A stretch of 14,526 nt of DNA from positions 1 to 14,526 of the forward strand of contig CAZPQQ010000078.1 in the NCBI GenBank assembly GCA_964588665.1. The letters run 5' to 3'. Position 1 is the first letter of the stretch, and each line of letters opens with the position of its first letter. Under the pieces are notes generated by a model. That model did not search any database. It was not told the origin of the DNA and was given only the letters and a program-made list of their open reading frames with translations. This DNA is from UBA2160 sp964588665 (GTDB lineage Bacteria > Chloroflexota > Dehalococcoidia > Lucifugimonadales > UBA1123). Below, one piece after another: positions 6,844-13,494 of this stretch. Position numbers and translations under genes: made by a program.

Positions 6844-8022
6844 TTGGCAACGCCGATCGTGATGCCACGGCTGGGCGACTTCATGACCGAAGGAACGGTC
6901 GTCCGGATCGCGAAATCCAAGGGCGAGACTGTCGGCCAAGGCGAAGTCATCGCAGAGATCGAAACCGAGAAACTCAACTACGACCTGGAAGCCACCGAGA
7001 CCGGCCTCTTTCACCCAGTGGTGAAAGAAGGCGCGAACGTGCCCGTGGACGGCTTGATCGGTTATCTTCTCGCCGAAGGCGAGGCCGCCCCCGAACCAGC
7101 TCAACCCCAACCGGCGCCGTCCGCCACGTCAGCGCAGCGTCCACCGCCCAGGACGGCGCGCCCGTCTGCTCGCGGCGACGTGGTGCCGTCGACGCCGGGC
7201 GCACGCAGGCTGGCCGCAAGCCTCGGCGTCGACCTGACTCAGGTCGCGCCAACCGGACCCAGGGGACGGATCGTCGAGGCTGATGTCAGGGCCACGGCTC
7301 AGGAGCAGCAGGGCCCGAGCCTCCCGCCGGGACTTCCGGCGCCATCGAAGAGCGTGCCGCTACAGGGCATGCGCCGCTCCATCGCGCGACACATGCACGA
7401 CAGCCTCACGAACACCGCGCAGCTCTCGTATTTCCTCGAGATCGACGTGACCGAGGCGCAGCGGATGCGACGCGACGTCTCCAAGGATCACGACTCCGTC
7501 ATCACCCTGGCTCACGTGCTCACCATGGCCAGCGCCGAGTCCCTCAAGCGCGTCCCGGCGCTGAACACGGTGCTGATCGACGACACGATCCACTATTTCG
7601 ACGAAATCAACATCGGCGTGGCAGTGGCGCTCGATGAAGGATTGATCGTGCCTGTCGTCAGAAACGTCGGCGAGATGGACGTCTTCGCAATCTCGACCGA
7701 GACACACCGGCTGGCGAACGCCGCCCGCGACAACAAGCTGTCCCCTGACGAGGTCATGGGCGGGACGTTCACCATAAGCGTCCTGGGAGTAGTGGACGGG
7801 TTCACGCCCATCATCAACCCGCCTCAGACCGCCATACTCGGCATTGGCCGCACCGTGAGCAAGCCGGTCGTCAAGAGCGGCGAGATCGTCGTGAGGGAGA
7901 TGGTCACGGTCAGTCTTACGGCCGACCACCAGGCGATAGACGGCGCGGTCGCAGCCGCATTCATGCGACGGCTGCAGGCGTCCATCGAGAGACCCACAGC
8001 ACTGTTCAGACACAAGAGTTAA
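6844..8022 (+). CDS. 2-oxoacid dehydrogenase E2 component (dihydrolipoyl acyltransferase)
   Basis: The 392-residue protein has three parts: one lipoyl domain (about 1-80, lipoyl Lys43 in ETEKLNYD), a Pro/Ala linker (81-113), a peripheral subunit-binding domain (about 114-150, STPGARRLAASLGVDLTQV then GPRGRIVEADV), a second linker, and the acyltransferase core (about 170-392). The core ends with DHQAIDG at 361-367. His362 and Asp366 are the expected catalytic residues; the usual Arg after His is Gln here. It carries acyl groups from E1 to CoA in the multienzyme complex. The TTG start at 6844 is fixed by AGGAGG (6832-6837), six bases upstream. No E3 (dihydrolipoyl dehydrogenase) gene lies in the window, so E3 must be shared or encoded elsewhere. 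Confidence 0.94.
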   Translation: MATPIVMPRLGDFMTEGTVVRIAKSKGETVGQGEVIAEIETEKLNYDLEATETGLFHPVVKEGANVPVDGLIGYLLAEGEAAPEPAQPQPAPSATSAQRPPPRTARPSARGDVVPSTPGARRLAASLGVDLTQVAPTGPRGRIVEADVRATAQEQQGPSLPPGLPAPSKSVPLQGMRRSIARHMHDSLTNTAQLSYFLEIDVTEAQRMRRDVSKDHDSVITLAHVLTMASAESLKRVPALNTVLIDDTIHYFDEINIGVAVALDEGLIVPVVRNVGEMDVFAISTETHRLANAARDNKLSPDEVMGGTFTISVLGVVDGFTPIINPPQTAILGIGRTVSKPVVKSGEIVVREMVTVSLTADHQAIDGAVAAAFMRRLQASIERPTALFRHKS

Positions 8023-8025
8023 CAC

Positions 8026-8043
8026 GCGCGCTGTGCCGCGCGC
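8026..8043 (+). other. GC-only hairpin after the E2 gene
   Basis: gcgcgc (8026-8031), loop tgtgcc, gcgcgc (8038-8043) form a perfect stem starting four bases after the E2 stop. It lacks a T-run. It could attenuate transcription or stabilise the upstream mRNA; its role is not shown. Confidence 0.3.
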
Positions 8044-8070
8044 TGACAATCGGCGACGCCGGGCATGCAT

Positions 8071-8080
8071 TTGAAACAAC
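8071..8080 (+). promoter_or_regulatory. Shared leader element TTGAAACAAC, copy 2
   Basis: Identical to 4731-4740 and placed the same way, directly upstream of the Shine-Dalgarno GGAGGAAGG (8082-8090) of the tandem CoA-transferase. Confidence 0.25.
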
Positions 8081-8094
8081 TGGAGGAAGGCTGA

Positions 8095-10560
8095 ATGACG
8101 GAAGCCCTCGAAGGGATTAAAGTACTGGACTTCACGCAAGGGATGGCGGGTTCCATCGCGACGATGGTGATGTCCGATTTTGGCGCCGAAGTCATCAAGA
8201 TCGAATCGCCGCGGGGTGACCCGTTCCGAGCATTCCCGCCGTCACTCGTCTGGAATCGCGGGAAGAAGAGCGTCGTCGTCGACTTGAAGGACTCGGCGGG
8301 CAGGAGCCAATTGCGCCAGCTAGTGCCTCAAGCCGATCTTGTCGTGGAGAGCTTCCGTCCGGGCACGGCTGAAAAGCTTGGAATCGGGTACGAAGAGCTC
8401 AAGGCCATCCGTCCCGATCTCGTCTACTGTTCACTCACCGGGTTCGGACGACGCGGCCCGTACGCCGACTACAAGGGCTACGAGGCGTTGGTCGCGGCGA
8501 AGTCCGGGAGGCTGATGGTCTTTGCGGGCATGACCGGGCGCGAAGGTCCCGGCCACGCCGCCGTCAACGCGGCCAGCCATACTGCGGCCATGGCGACCGT
8601 TCGTGGCGCCCTGTCGGCGCTGTCGGTCCGTGACGCCACCGGTAAAGGCCAGAGGGTCGACACGAGCCTACTTCAGTCGATCACCTATTACGACCTGGTT
8701 CAGTGGATACTCTGGCAGATGATGATCAACGACCCGGACGAGTACCCGTTCGACGAGACCGTCATCGCCAACCGCCCCTCGCCTCTCCAGTACCTGCCGG
8801 CGCGGACCAAGGACGGTCAATGGATTCAGCTTGCGAACCTGGTCGAGCGACTGTTCCATGCACAGATCCGCGCGATCGGTCTCGGTCACATCTACAAAGA
8901 AGAGCGCTTCGCGAAGACGCCCGTGTTGGAAGATGACGCCCGCGAGGAGCTGCGACGGATGATCCTCGCCAAGATGCAGGAAAAAACGCTCGACGAGTGG
9001 ATGGAATACTTCATCAACGAGCAAGGCGACGTCGCGGCGGAACCGTTCATGACGGCCAAAGAGGGACTGTCCCACCCGCAAATGGTGCACAAGGGCATCG
9101 TCGAGCAGGTCGAGGACCCGACCGTCGGTCCGATGCGACGGCTTGGGACGATGTTCCACATGGACGACACGCCTCCGACGACGAAAGGACCCGCGTCGCT
9201 GCTGGGCCAGCACACCGAAGAGGTGCTCGGACAGCCGACGCCGGATCGCGTTACGGCGACCAACGGGGCGTCGAACGGCGCTTCCCGTGTCTCCAAGCAC
9301 GCCCCCACCGAAGCCGCGCACCCCGGACCGCTCTCGGGCGTCACCGTGCTGGACCTGTCAACGGTCATAGCAGGCCCGCTCTCCGGATCGCTTACTGCGG
9401 AACTCGGGGCACGAGTCATACGCATCGAGACGCTGCAAGGCGACATGATGCGCGGCATGTACAACGGCATCGCGGCCAACAGGACGATGGCCGGAACCGA
9501 GGGCCTTTCGCTGAACCTGAAGACCGACGAAGGCCAGGCCATAATCAAGGCGCTCATACCGAAAGCCGACGTCTTGCTGCACAACATGCGTCCCGGAGCG
9601 CCGGAACGAGTTGGGATCGGGTTCGACCAAGCGCGGGAGCTCAATCCCGACATCGTGTACGTGTACGTGGGCGGGTACGGCTCGACCGGACCTCATAGCC
9701 ACAGGCCGGCGATGCATCCTATCGGCGGGGCGGTATCCGGCGGCGCGGTGGCGCAGATGGGTCGAGGCACGATCCCTCCAACCGACGCCGAGCTCACCAT
9801 GGAGGAAATCGTCGAGGTCTCGCGCCGGTTGGGACGCGCTCAAGACGTAAACCCAGACCCCAACACGTCGATGGTCACTTCGACGGCCATCGTGATGGGA
9901 CTGTATGCCAGGCAGCGTTTCGGCAAAGCGCAGTACGTCGAGACGACCATGATCGGCGCGAACGCCTACGCTAACGCCGATGGCTTCTTCGACTACGAGG
10001 GCGCCCCAGACCGGCCTGTCGCGGACTCCAACGGGTACGGCTTGAACGCGCTCTACCGCATGTACGACGCTGACGGCGGCTGGATATACCTGGCGTGTCC
10101 GATGGACCGAGAATGGCGTGACCTGTGCCGCGCGCTCGACCGACCGGACCTGCTGAACGATCCACGATTCATTGACGCCAAGTCCCGCGAAGAGAACGAC
10201 GACGCCTTGATAGCCGAGTTGGCGCCTATCTTCGCCGCTCAGAAACCAGAGCATTGGGAGACAACCCTCTCCGCCGAAAACATTGGCTGCGTCAAGGTTG
10301 AGGATCGAGGCATGTTCCACTTCTTCGATGAGAATCCGCACGTCAAGGAAAACGGCTTCACGACCGAGGTCGAGCATCTGAGACACGGGAAATTCTGGCA
10401 TCACTCGCCGGTCTTAAGCTTCTCCGAGACCCCCGGCGAGGTCAGAGGCGGCATACTCCGCGGTCAGCACACCAAGCCGATTCTGCACGAGCTCGGTTAC
10501 ACTGACGACCAGATCGACGAGCTGCGGGCGAAGGGCGTGCTGGACTGGGAGGACGTGTAG
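8095..10560 (+). CDS. Tandem (double-domain) CaiB/BaiF CoA-transferase with one catalytic Asp
   Basis: The 821-residue protein is two complete family III CoA-transferase domains joined by a Ser/Ala/Thr-rich linker (about 382-410). Domain 1 starts with EGIKVLDFTQGMAGSIATMV and ends with SLLGQHTEEVLGQ; domain 2 starts with SGVTVLDLSTVIAGPLSGSL and ends with LRGQHTKPILHELG. Aligned by eye with the single-domain paralogue at 399-1589 through the shared G-x-Q-x-V-(D/E) block, the catalytic Asp position is Ser161 in domain 1 (NAASHTAAM) but Asp588 in domain 2 (NPDPNTSM). The chain is thus probably a fused pseudo-heterodimer with one active site. The DMSP CoA-transferase/lyase DddD has this architecture, with a C-terminal catalytic Asp near residue 602. 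Mycobacteria also carry tandem CaiB proteins of unknown role, so a DMSP substrate is only a hypothesis. The ATG has a strong Shine-Dalgarno (8082-8090). The MaoC gene follows after 3 bases. Confidence 0.93.
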   Translation: MTEALEGIKVLDFTQGMAGSIATMVMSDFGAEVIKIESPRGDPFRAFPPSLVWNRGKKSVVVDLKDSAGRSQLRQLVPQADLVVESFRPGTAEKLGIGYEELKAIRPDLVYCSLTGFGRRGPYADYKGYEALVAAKSGRLMVFAGMTGREGPGHAAVNAASHTAAMATVRGALSALSVRDATGKGQRVDTSLLQSITYYDLVQWILWQMMINDPDEYPFDETVIANRPSPLQYLPARTKDGQWIQLANLVERLFHAQIRAIGLGHIYKEERFAKTPVLEDDAREELRRMILAKMQEKTLDEWMEYFINEQGDVAAEPFMTAKEGLSHPQMVHKGIVEQVEDPTVGPMRRLGTMFHMDDTPPTTKGPASLLGQHTEEVLGQPTPDRVTATNGASNGASRVSKHAPTEAAHPGPLSGVTVLDLSTVIAGPLSGSLTAELGARVIRIETLQGDMMRGMYNGIAANRTMAGTEGLSLNLKTDEGQAIIKALIPKADVLLHNMRPGAPERVGIGFDQARELNPDIVYVYVGGYGSTGPHSHRPAMHPIGGAVSGGAVAQMGRGTIPPTDAELTMEEIVEVSRRLGRAQDVNPDPNTSMVTSTAIVMGLYARQRFGKAQYVETTMIGANAYANADGFFDYEGAPDRPVADSNGYGLNALYRMYDADGGWIYLACPMDREWRDLCRALDRPDLLNDPRFIDAKSREENDDALIAELAPIFAAQKPEHWETTLSAENIGCVKVEDRGMFHFFDENPHVKENGFTTEVEHLRHGKFWHHSPVLSFSETPGEVRGGILRGQHTKPILHELGYTDDQIDELRAKGVLDWEDV

Positions 10561-10563
10561 GTC

Positions 10564-10977
10564 TTGGGCCTGACCATCGGACAAACCGCGTCGCGTGAAC
10601 TCACCGTCACGACGGAAACCGTTTGTTCGTTCGCCGAACTCACTGGCGACTACAACCCGCTCCACTTCGACGAAGCCTTCGCCGCGGGCACGAGATTCAA
10701 GGGCCTTATCGCCCAGGGCGGCATAGCGACCGGATTGCTGCATGCCCTGGTGGCGATGGACTTGCCGGGACCTGGCAGCGTTTTCATGCGGCAGAGCTGG
10801 AGCTTTCCGAGGCCCGTTTACATAGGCGGAACGATCACGGCCACCGGCACGGTCAAGTCGTTCAACCAGAGGCGCGGCATCGCCACGATGGAGTTCCGCG
10901 TGACCAACCAGGACGGGCTCAACGTGCTGACCGGCGAGGCGACGGTCATGCAGGTGCAGTCCTCGGCGTCGGGCTAG
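10564..10977 (+). CDS. MaoC-like (R)-specific enoyl-CoA hydratase/dehydratase
   Basis: The 137-residue protein is a single hot-dog fold of the MaoC/PhaJ family, which adds water to trans-2-enoyl-CoA. The hydratase signature FAELTGDYNPLHFDEAFA (23-40) contains the expected catalytic pair Asp29 and His34, with the same spacing as Asp31/His36 in PhaJ. It continues with FKGLIAQGGIATGLL (45-59). The TTG start is the first possible codon after the preceding stop; GGGAGG at 10547-10552 lies inside the upstream gene, 11 bases away. The gene is in the same frame as the tandem CoA-transferase, separated only by TAG and GTC, which strongly suggests coupled translation. Context implies that it hydrates an enoyl-CoA produced from the CoA-transferase product. 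Confidence 0.93.
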   Translation: MGLTIGQTASRELTVTTETVCSFAELTGDYNPLHFDEAFAAGTRFKGLIAQGGIATGLLHALVAMDLPGPGSVFMRQSWSFPRPVYIGGTITATGTVKSFNQRRGIATMEFRVTNQDGLNVLTGEATVMQVQSSASG

Positions 10978-10983
10978 GATAAT

Positions 10984-11046
10984 CCGTTCGCCCTGAGCCT
11001 GTCGAAGGGCCCGCGGCCGGTGGTTCGACAGGCTCACCACGAACGG
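10984..11046. repeat. REP-like palindromic intergenic element
   Basis: The outer arms ccgttcg (10984-10990) and cgaacgg (11040-11046) and the inner arms tgagcctgtcgaa (10994-11006) and ttcgacaggctca (11024-11036) form a long interrupted palindrome with a GC-rich centre. From memory, elements with this gagcctgtcgaa / ttcgacaggctc core occur widely between genes in many unrelated bacteria. It starts 7 bases after the MaoC stop and could act as a terminator or mRNA stabiliser. Confidence 0.8.
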
Positions 11047-11107
11047 CATAGTTAACGCTGATTATCGCAATCAAGTATTAGATACATTGTGCTCACGGCA
11101 CCTCGCC

Positions 11108-11137
11108 ATGCTTCTCCTTCCGCAGAAGGAGAAGCAT
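11108..11137. terminator. 13-bp perfect stem-loop, possible bidirectional terminator
   Basis: atgcttctccttc (11108-11120) and gaaggagaagcat (11125-11137) are perfect reverse complements around the tetraloop cgca. It lies between convergent genes. It has no clear T-run on either side, so intrinsic termination is uncertain; it may be a mobile hairpin repeat instead. Confidence 0.4.
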
Positions 11138-11172
11138 CTGGGGTCCGCGGAAAGACATGTTACGCGTCGAGC

Positions 11173-11203
11173 GAGATCCCTTCCGCCTAGGGCGGACGGT
11201 CTC
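11173..11203. repeat. Imperfect palindrome between convergent genes
   Basis: tccgcc (11182-11187) and ggcgga (11191-11196) pair around tag, with outer gaga (11173-11176) and tctc (11200-11203) pairing over a short mismatched zone. The agatccc...ctcaggatg frame recalls common intergenic repeats seen across many bacteria, judged from memory. Confidence 0.5.
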
Positions 11204-11357
11204 AGGATGGCATGTTGCAATGGTCCAAGTATTCAGTTGATCGCCATATTGTGGGGACGAGAGGGAAGCCATATGGAGACCCTCTCATTACTCCCTCACC
11301 GTCGGGTCGAACGGCTCTACCCAGGGATCATTGTGGCAACCCGCCCTTCCCGAACCG

Positions 11358-11389
11358 CGTTCGCCTGCCCCCATCGCCACAGGCGAACG
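11358..11389. repeat. 9-bp inverted repeat with a 14-base loop
   Basis: cgttcgcct (11358-11366) and aggcgaacg (11381-11389) are perfect reverse complements. The arm cgttcgcc also occurs at 10985-10992 in the palindromic element upstream, hinting at related or fragmentary copies. Confidence 0.55.
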
Positions 11390-11448
11390 GCTCGTAAGAC
11401 GGGATCTACGGGACTCCCTTTTTCCATTGCACCTGTACTGTCTCTTAC

Positions 11449-11721
11449 CTAGTCGTCGTCGCTATCGTCGTCACCGCCACCGCTTCCGTTCATCGGCACG
11501 GTGACAGAACCTGTATTGCCCAGAGGATCGACTACGACAAACTGCACCAGACTGGCGCTTCGAGCGCTTCTAGGCAGCGAGAATTTCACGTCGAGGATGC
11601 CGGAGCTTAACCCTGGTATCGGCGGGCTGACCATGGCGCCGGAGGAGCGCCCCGTGATGTCGGTTGCTTCCGGCGCCCTGTTGTTTCTGACGACGTAGAC
11701 GATCACGTATTGGAGAGCCAT
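11449..11721 (-). CDS. Segment 4: C-terminal domain of the broken exported protein, or a separate 90-residue protein
   Basis: From its ATG the segment has 90 codons and is in the same frame as the upstream segment, separated only by TGA and eight sense codons (reading TREGATTE). The ATG has no good Shine-Dalgarno at a proper distance, so independent translation is unlikely. It starts with a strand-rich block (ALQYVIVYVVRNNRAP), continues with a second strand-rich block (SLVQFVVVDPLGNTGSVTV), and ends with a Gly then Asp-rich tail (GGGDDDSDDD). The family is not recognised. If the TGA is a mutation or is read through, this is the C-terminus of the exported protein. Confidence 0.5.
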   Translation of the reverse strand: MALQYVIVYVVRNNRAPEATDITGRSSGAMVSPPIPGLSSGILDVKFSLPRSARSASLVQFVVVDPLGNTGSVTVPMNGSGGGDDDSDDD

Positions 11722-11745
11722 TTCGGTGGTCGCGCCTTCCCGGGT

Positions 11746-13494
11746 TCAGACCAACAGATAGCGCTGCTTGTTCTTCACGCGAATTACTTCGAGTGAAATG
11801 CCATCGTGCTGATTGACCAGTAGGTTGGCAATGCCAGAAATGTCCAAGCTCTGCTGGTCGGCTTTGGCTTCAATCGCGTCGACACTGGCTTGGCTGGCAC
11901 GTGAGGTGATCTGCGCGTCCAGGCTCACATCGAGCTTGGTTTCTATGGCATCGACACTAGCCTGAGTATCGTTGGCTGTGGCTGATACGGCGTCCAACTC
12001 GGCTTCAATCGCGTCGATGCTGGCTTGGCTGGCGCGTGAGGTGACCTGCGTGTCCAGGCTCACATCGAGCTTGGTTTCTATGGCGTCGACACTAGCCTGA
12101 GTATCGTCGGCTGTGGCTGATACGGCGTCCAACTGGGCTTCAATCGAGTCGACGCTGGCTTGGCTAGAGCGTGAGGTGATCTGGGCGTCCAAGCTCGCAT
12201 CGAGCTTGGTTTCTATGGCGTCGACCCTGTCCTGAGTATCGGCATCGGTGGCTGATCCGGCGTCCAGTTTGGCTTCAATCGCATCGACGCTGGCTTGGCT
12301 AGAGCGTGAGGTGATCTGGGCGTCCAAGCTCGCATCGAGCTTGGCTTCCATGGCGTCGACACTGCTCTGAGTATCATTAGCTGTGGCTGATACGGCGTCA
12401 AGCTTGACTTCGGCGGCGTCCGACTTCACTTCGAGCGCGCTCACCGCAGCGGCCAGACTGTCCAGTTTCGCTTCGATGGCAATTGACATGGCGTTGAGCA
12501 CGGCGATGGCCGCGTCGATAGCATCGGCTCGATCGTTGATCAGCGCTCTGAGCTCAGTGTCATCGAAGAGCCCGCCCCGAGCTGATGCAACTCCGGTCTC
12601 TTCGGTAAAGCTGTTGTTGGATTCATCGACATCGCGAGTGTCACTATCGCCATGGACCGTGGCGGTGTTCAACATCGGCACGCCGACTGGGGCGATTGGG
12701 CTGACACTAACTTCGACGACGACCGTCGCGCCGTCGACGCCTGGGTCCAGGTCGCCAAGTTCACACGTAACGACGCCCATGGATTCAGTACACGACCCCT
12801 GGCTCGCCGTCGCGGACTGGAACGTCGCAAACTCCGGCAGAGTATCGGTGACGACGACCCCCGTGGCGACTTGTGGACCGCCGTTGACGACGGTCAGCGT
12901 GTAGGCGAGTGATTCGCCCGGCGCAACCGGGTCGAGCGAATCTGATTTGATAATGGAGAGCTCGACCATCCGCCGGAATACTGCCGTGATCGAGGTGTCG
13001 CCGTTCATCTCGATGGTGCAGGAGGTGTCCGCAAGACACGGGCCGAGCCATTCGACGAACGTGAAGCCAGCGGCGGCTGTCGGAGTAAGAGTGACCAACG
13101 TCCCAGGCAGGTACGGCTCCGTGCAGTCTCCTCCACAAGCGATGCCGTCGCCGGCCACGCTCCCACTTCCGGATATTGCGACTGTCAGTGTTGGGACACG
13201 GTTGAAGTGTCCGGTGACCGCCAAGTCCGAGGTCATCGTGACGGTGCAGCCGCCAAGACCGGTGCACGCGCCAGTCCAGCCGCCGAACAGTGAGCCGAAG
13301 CTCGCAGTGGCCGTGAGTGTCACTTGCTCGTCGAGGGAGTATTCTTCAAAACAACCGGGGGCAGTCGATTCCAAAAGTAGCTCCGGGGTCCAGCCACAGC
13401 GTAATTGGACCTTTGTGGCCGGTGACCCGGCCGCTTCCGGTCCCAGACGTAGCCACGTCCAGCAGTGTGTCCAGGTTGAAGTTAATTGTGACAT
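11746..13494 (-). CDS. Segment 3 of the broken exported protein: beta repeats 4 and 5, DUF11, coiled-coil repeats
   Basis: The frame is open for 582 codons; the first 46 or so (13494-13357) are the wrong frame of segment 2, so the apparent ATG at 13494 is not a likely true start. From 13356 it reads GCFEEYSLDEQVTLTATA, which completes repeat 4, then repeat 5 (SGSVAGDGIACGGDCTEPYL), the DUF11 domain (ending NTATVHGDSDTRDVDESNNS), a helical lead-in and four 45-residue coiled-coil repeats. It ends with LEVIRVKNKQRYLLV and TGA. The nine codons after that TGA and the downstream segment stay open in the same frame. Confidence 0.6.
   Translation of the reverse strand: MSQLTSTWTHCWTWLRLGPEAAGSPATKVQLRCGWTPELLLESTAPGCFEEYSLDEQVTLTATASFGSLFGGWTGACTGLGGCTVTMTSDLAVTGHFNRVPTLTVAISGSGSVAGDGIACGGDCTEPYLPGTLVTLTPTAAAGFTFVEWLGPCLADTSCTIEMNGDTSITAVFRRMVELSIIKSDSLDPVAPGESLAYTLTVVNGGPQVATGVVVTDTLPEFATFQSATASQGSCTESMGVVTCELGDLDPGVDGATVVVEVSVSPIAPVGVPMLNTATVHGDSDTRDVDESNNSFTEETGVASARGGLFDDTELRALINDRADAIDAAIAVLNAMSIAIEAKLDSLAAAVSALEVKSDAAEVKLDAVSATANDTQSSVDAMEAKLDASLDAQITSRSSQASVDAIEAKLDAGSATDADTQDRVDAIETKLDASLDAQITSRSSQASVDSIEAQLDAVSATADDTQASVDAIETKLDVSLDTQVTSRASQASIDAIEAELDAVSATANDTQASVDAIETKLDVSLDAQITSRASQASVDAIEAKADQQSLDISGIANLLVNQHDGISLEVIRVKNKQRYLLV
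11866..12405 (-). repeat. Four tandem 135-bp repeats encoding a 45-residue coiled-coil unit
   Basis: The units in reading order are 12405-12271, 12270-12136, 12135-12001 and 12000-11866, with no partial unit between them. Each encodes a pattern like (K/Q/E)LDAxSATAxDTQxxVDAxE followed by xKLDxSLDxQxTSRxSQAS and V/I-D-x-IEA. Each 45-residue unit itself looks like two related helices (KLDA...VDAIE twice). High identity between units indicates recent duplication or homogenisation. The composition (Ala, Asp, Ser, Gln, Ile/Leu at spaced positions) fits a trimeric or dimeric coiled-coil stalk, by inference. Confidence 0.9.

Larger units (their letters stand above)
10978..11448. other. Gap between convergent genes, filled with inverted repeats
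   Basis: No gene is supported; the open frames here have no protein character and the sequence is dominated by hairpins. It holds four inverted repeats: 10984-11046, 11108-11137, 11173-11203 and 11358-11389. The + strand operon ends at 10977 and the - strand gene ends at 11449, so these structures may terminate transcription from both sides. Confidence 0.6.

Noticed and set aside
5769..6977. Long open frame of 402 codons on the - strand opposite E1 beta and E2
   Set aside because: The antisense of GC-rich coding DNA often stays open; the translation has no recognisable motif, and the + strand genes are certain.
399..10560. Naming the CoA-transferases as carnitine dehydratase, methylacyl-CoA racemase or formyl-CoA transferase
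   Set aside because: These labels are routinely spread over the whole family; no residue visible here decides the substrate.
11087..11452. Possible 121-residue gene between the convergent genes
   Set aside because: It crosses three inverted repeats, and its translation is dominated by the repeat sequence with no domain.
11866..12405. CRISPR array
   Set aside because: The repeats are 135 bp, contiguous without spacers, and lie in frame within a protein.
11746..13494. Taking ATG 13494 as a true start of an independent 582-residue protein
   Set aside because: The first 46 codons overlap the beta-repeat frame of the upstream segment and read as Trp/Leu/Arg-rich nonsense; the repeat pattern only begins at 13356 and continues the upstream segment.
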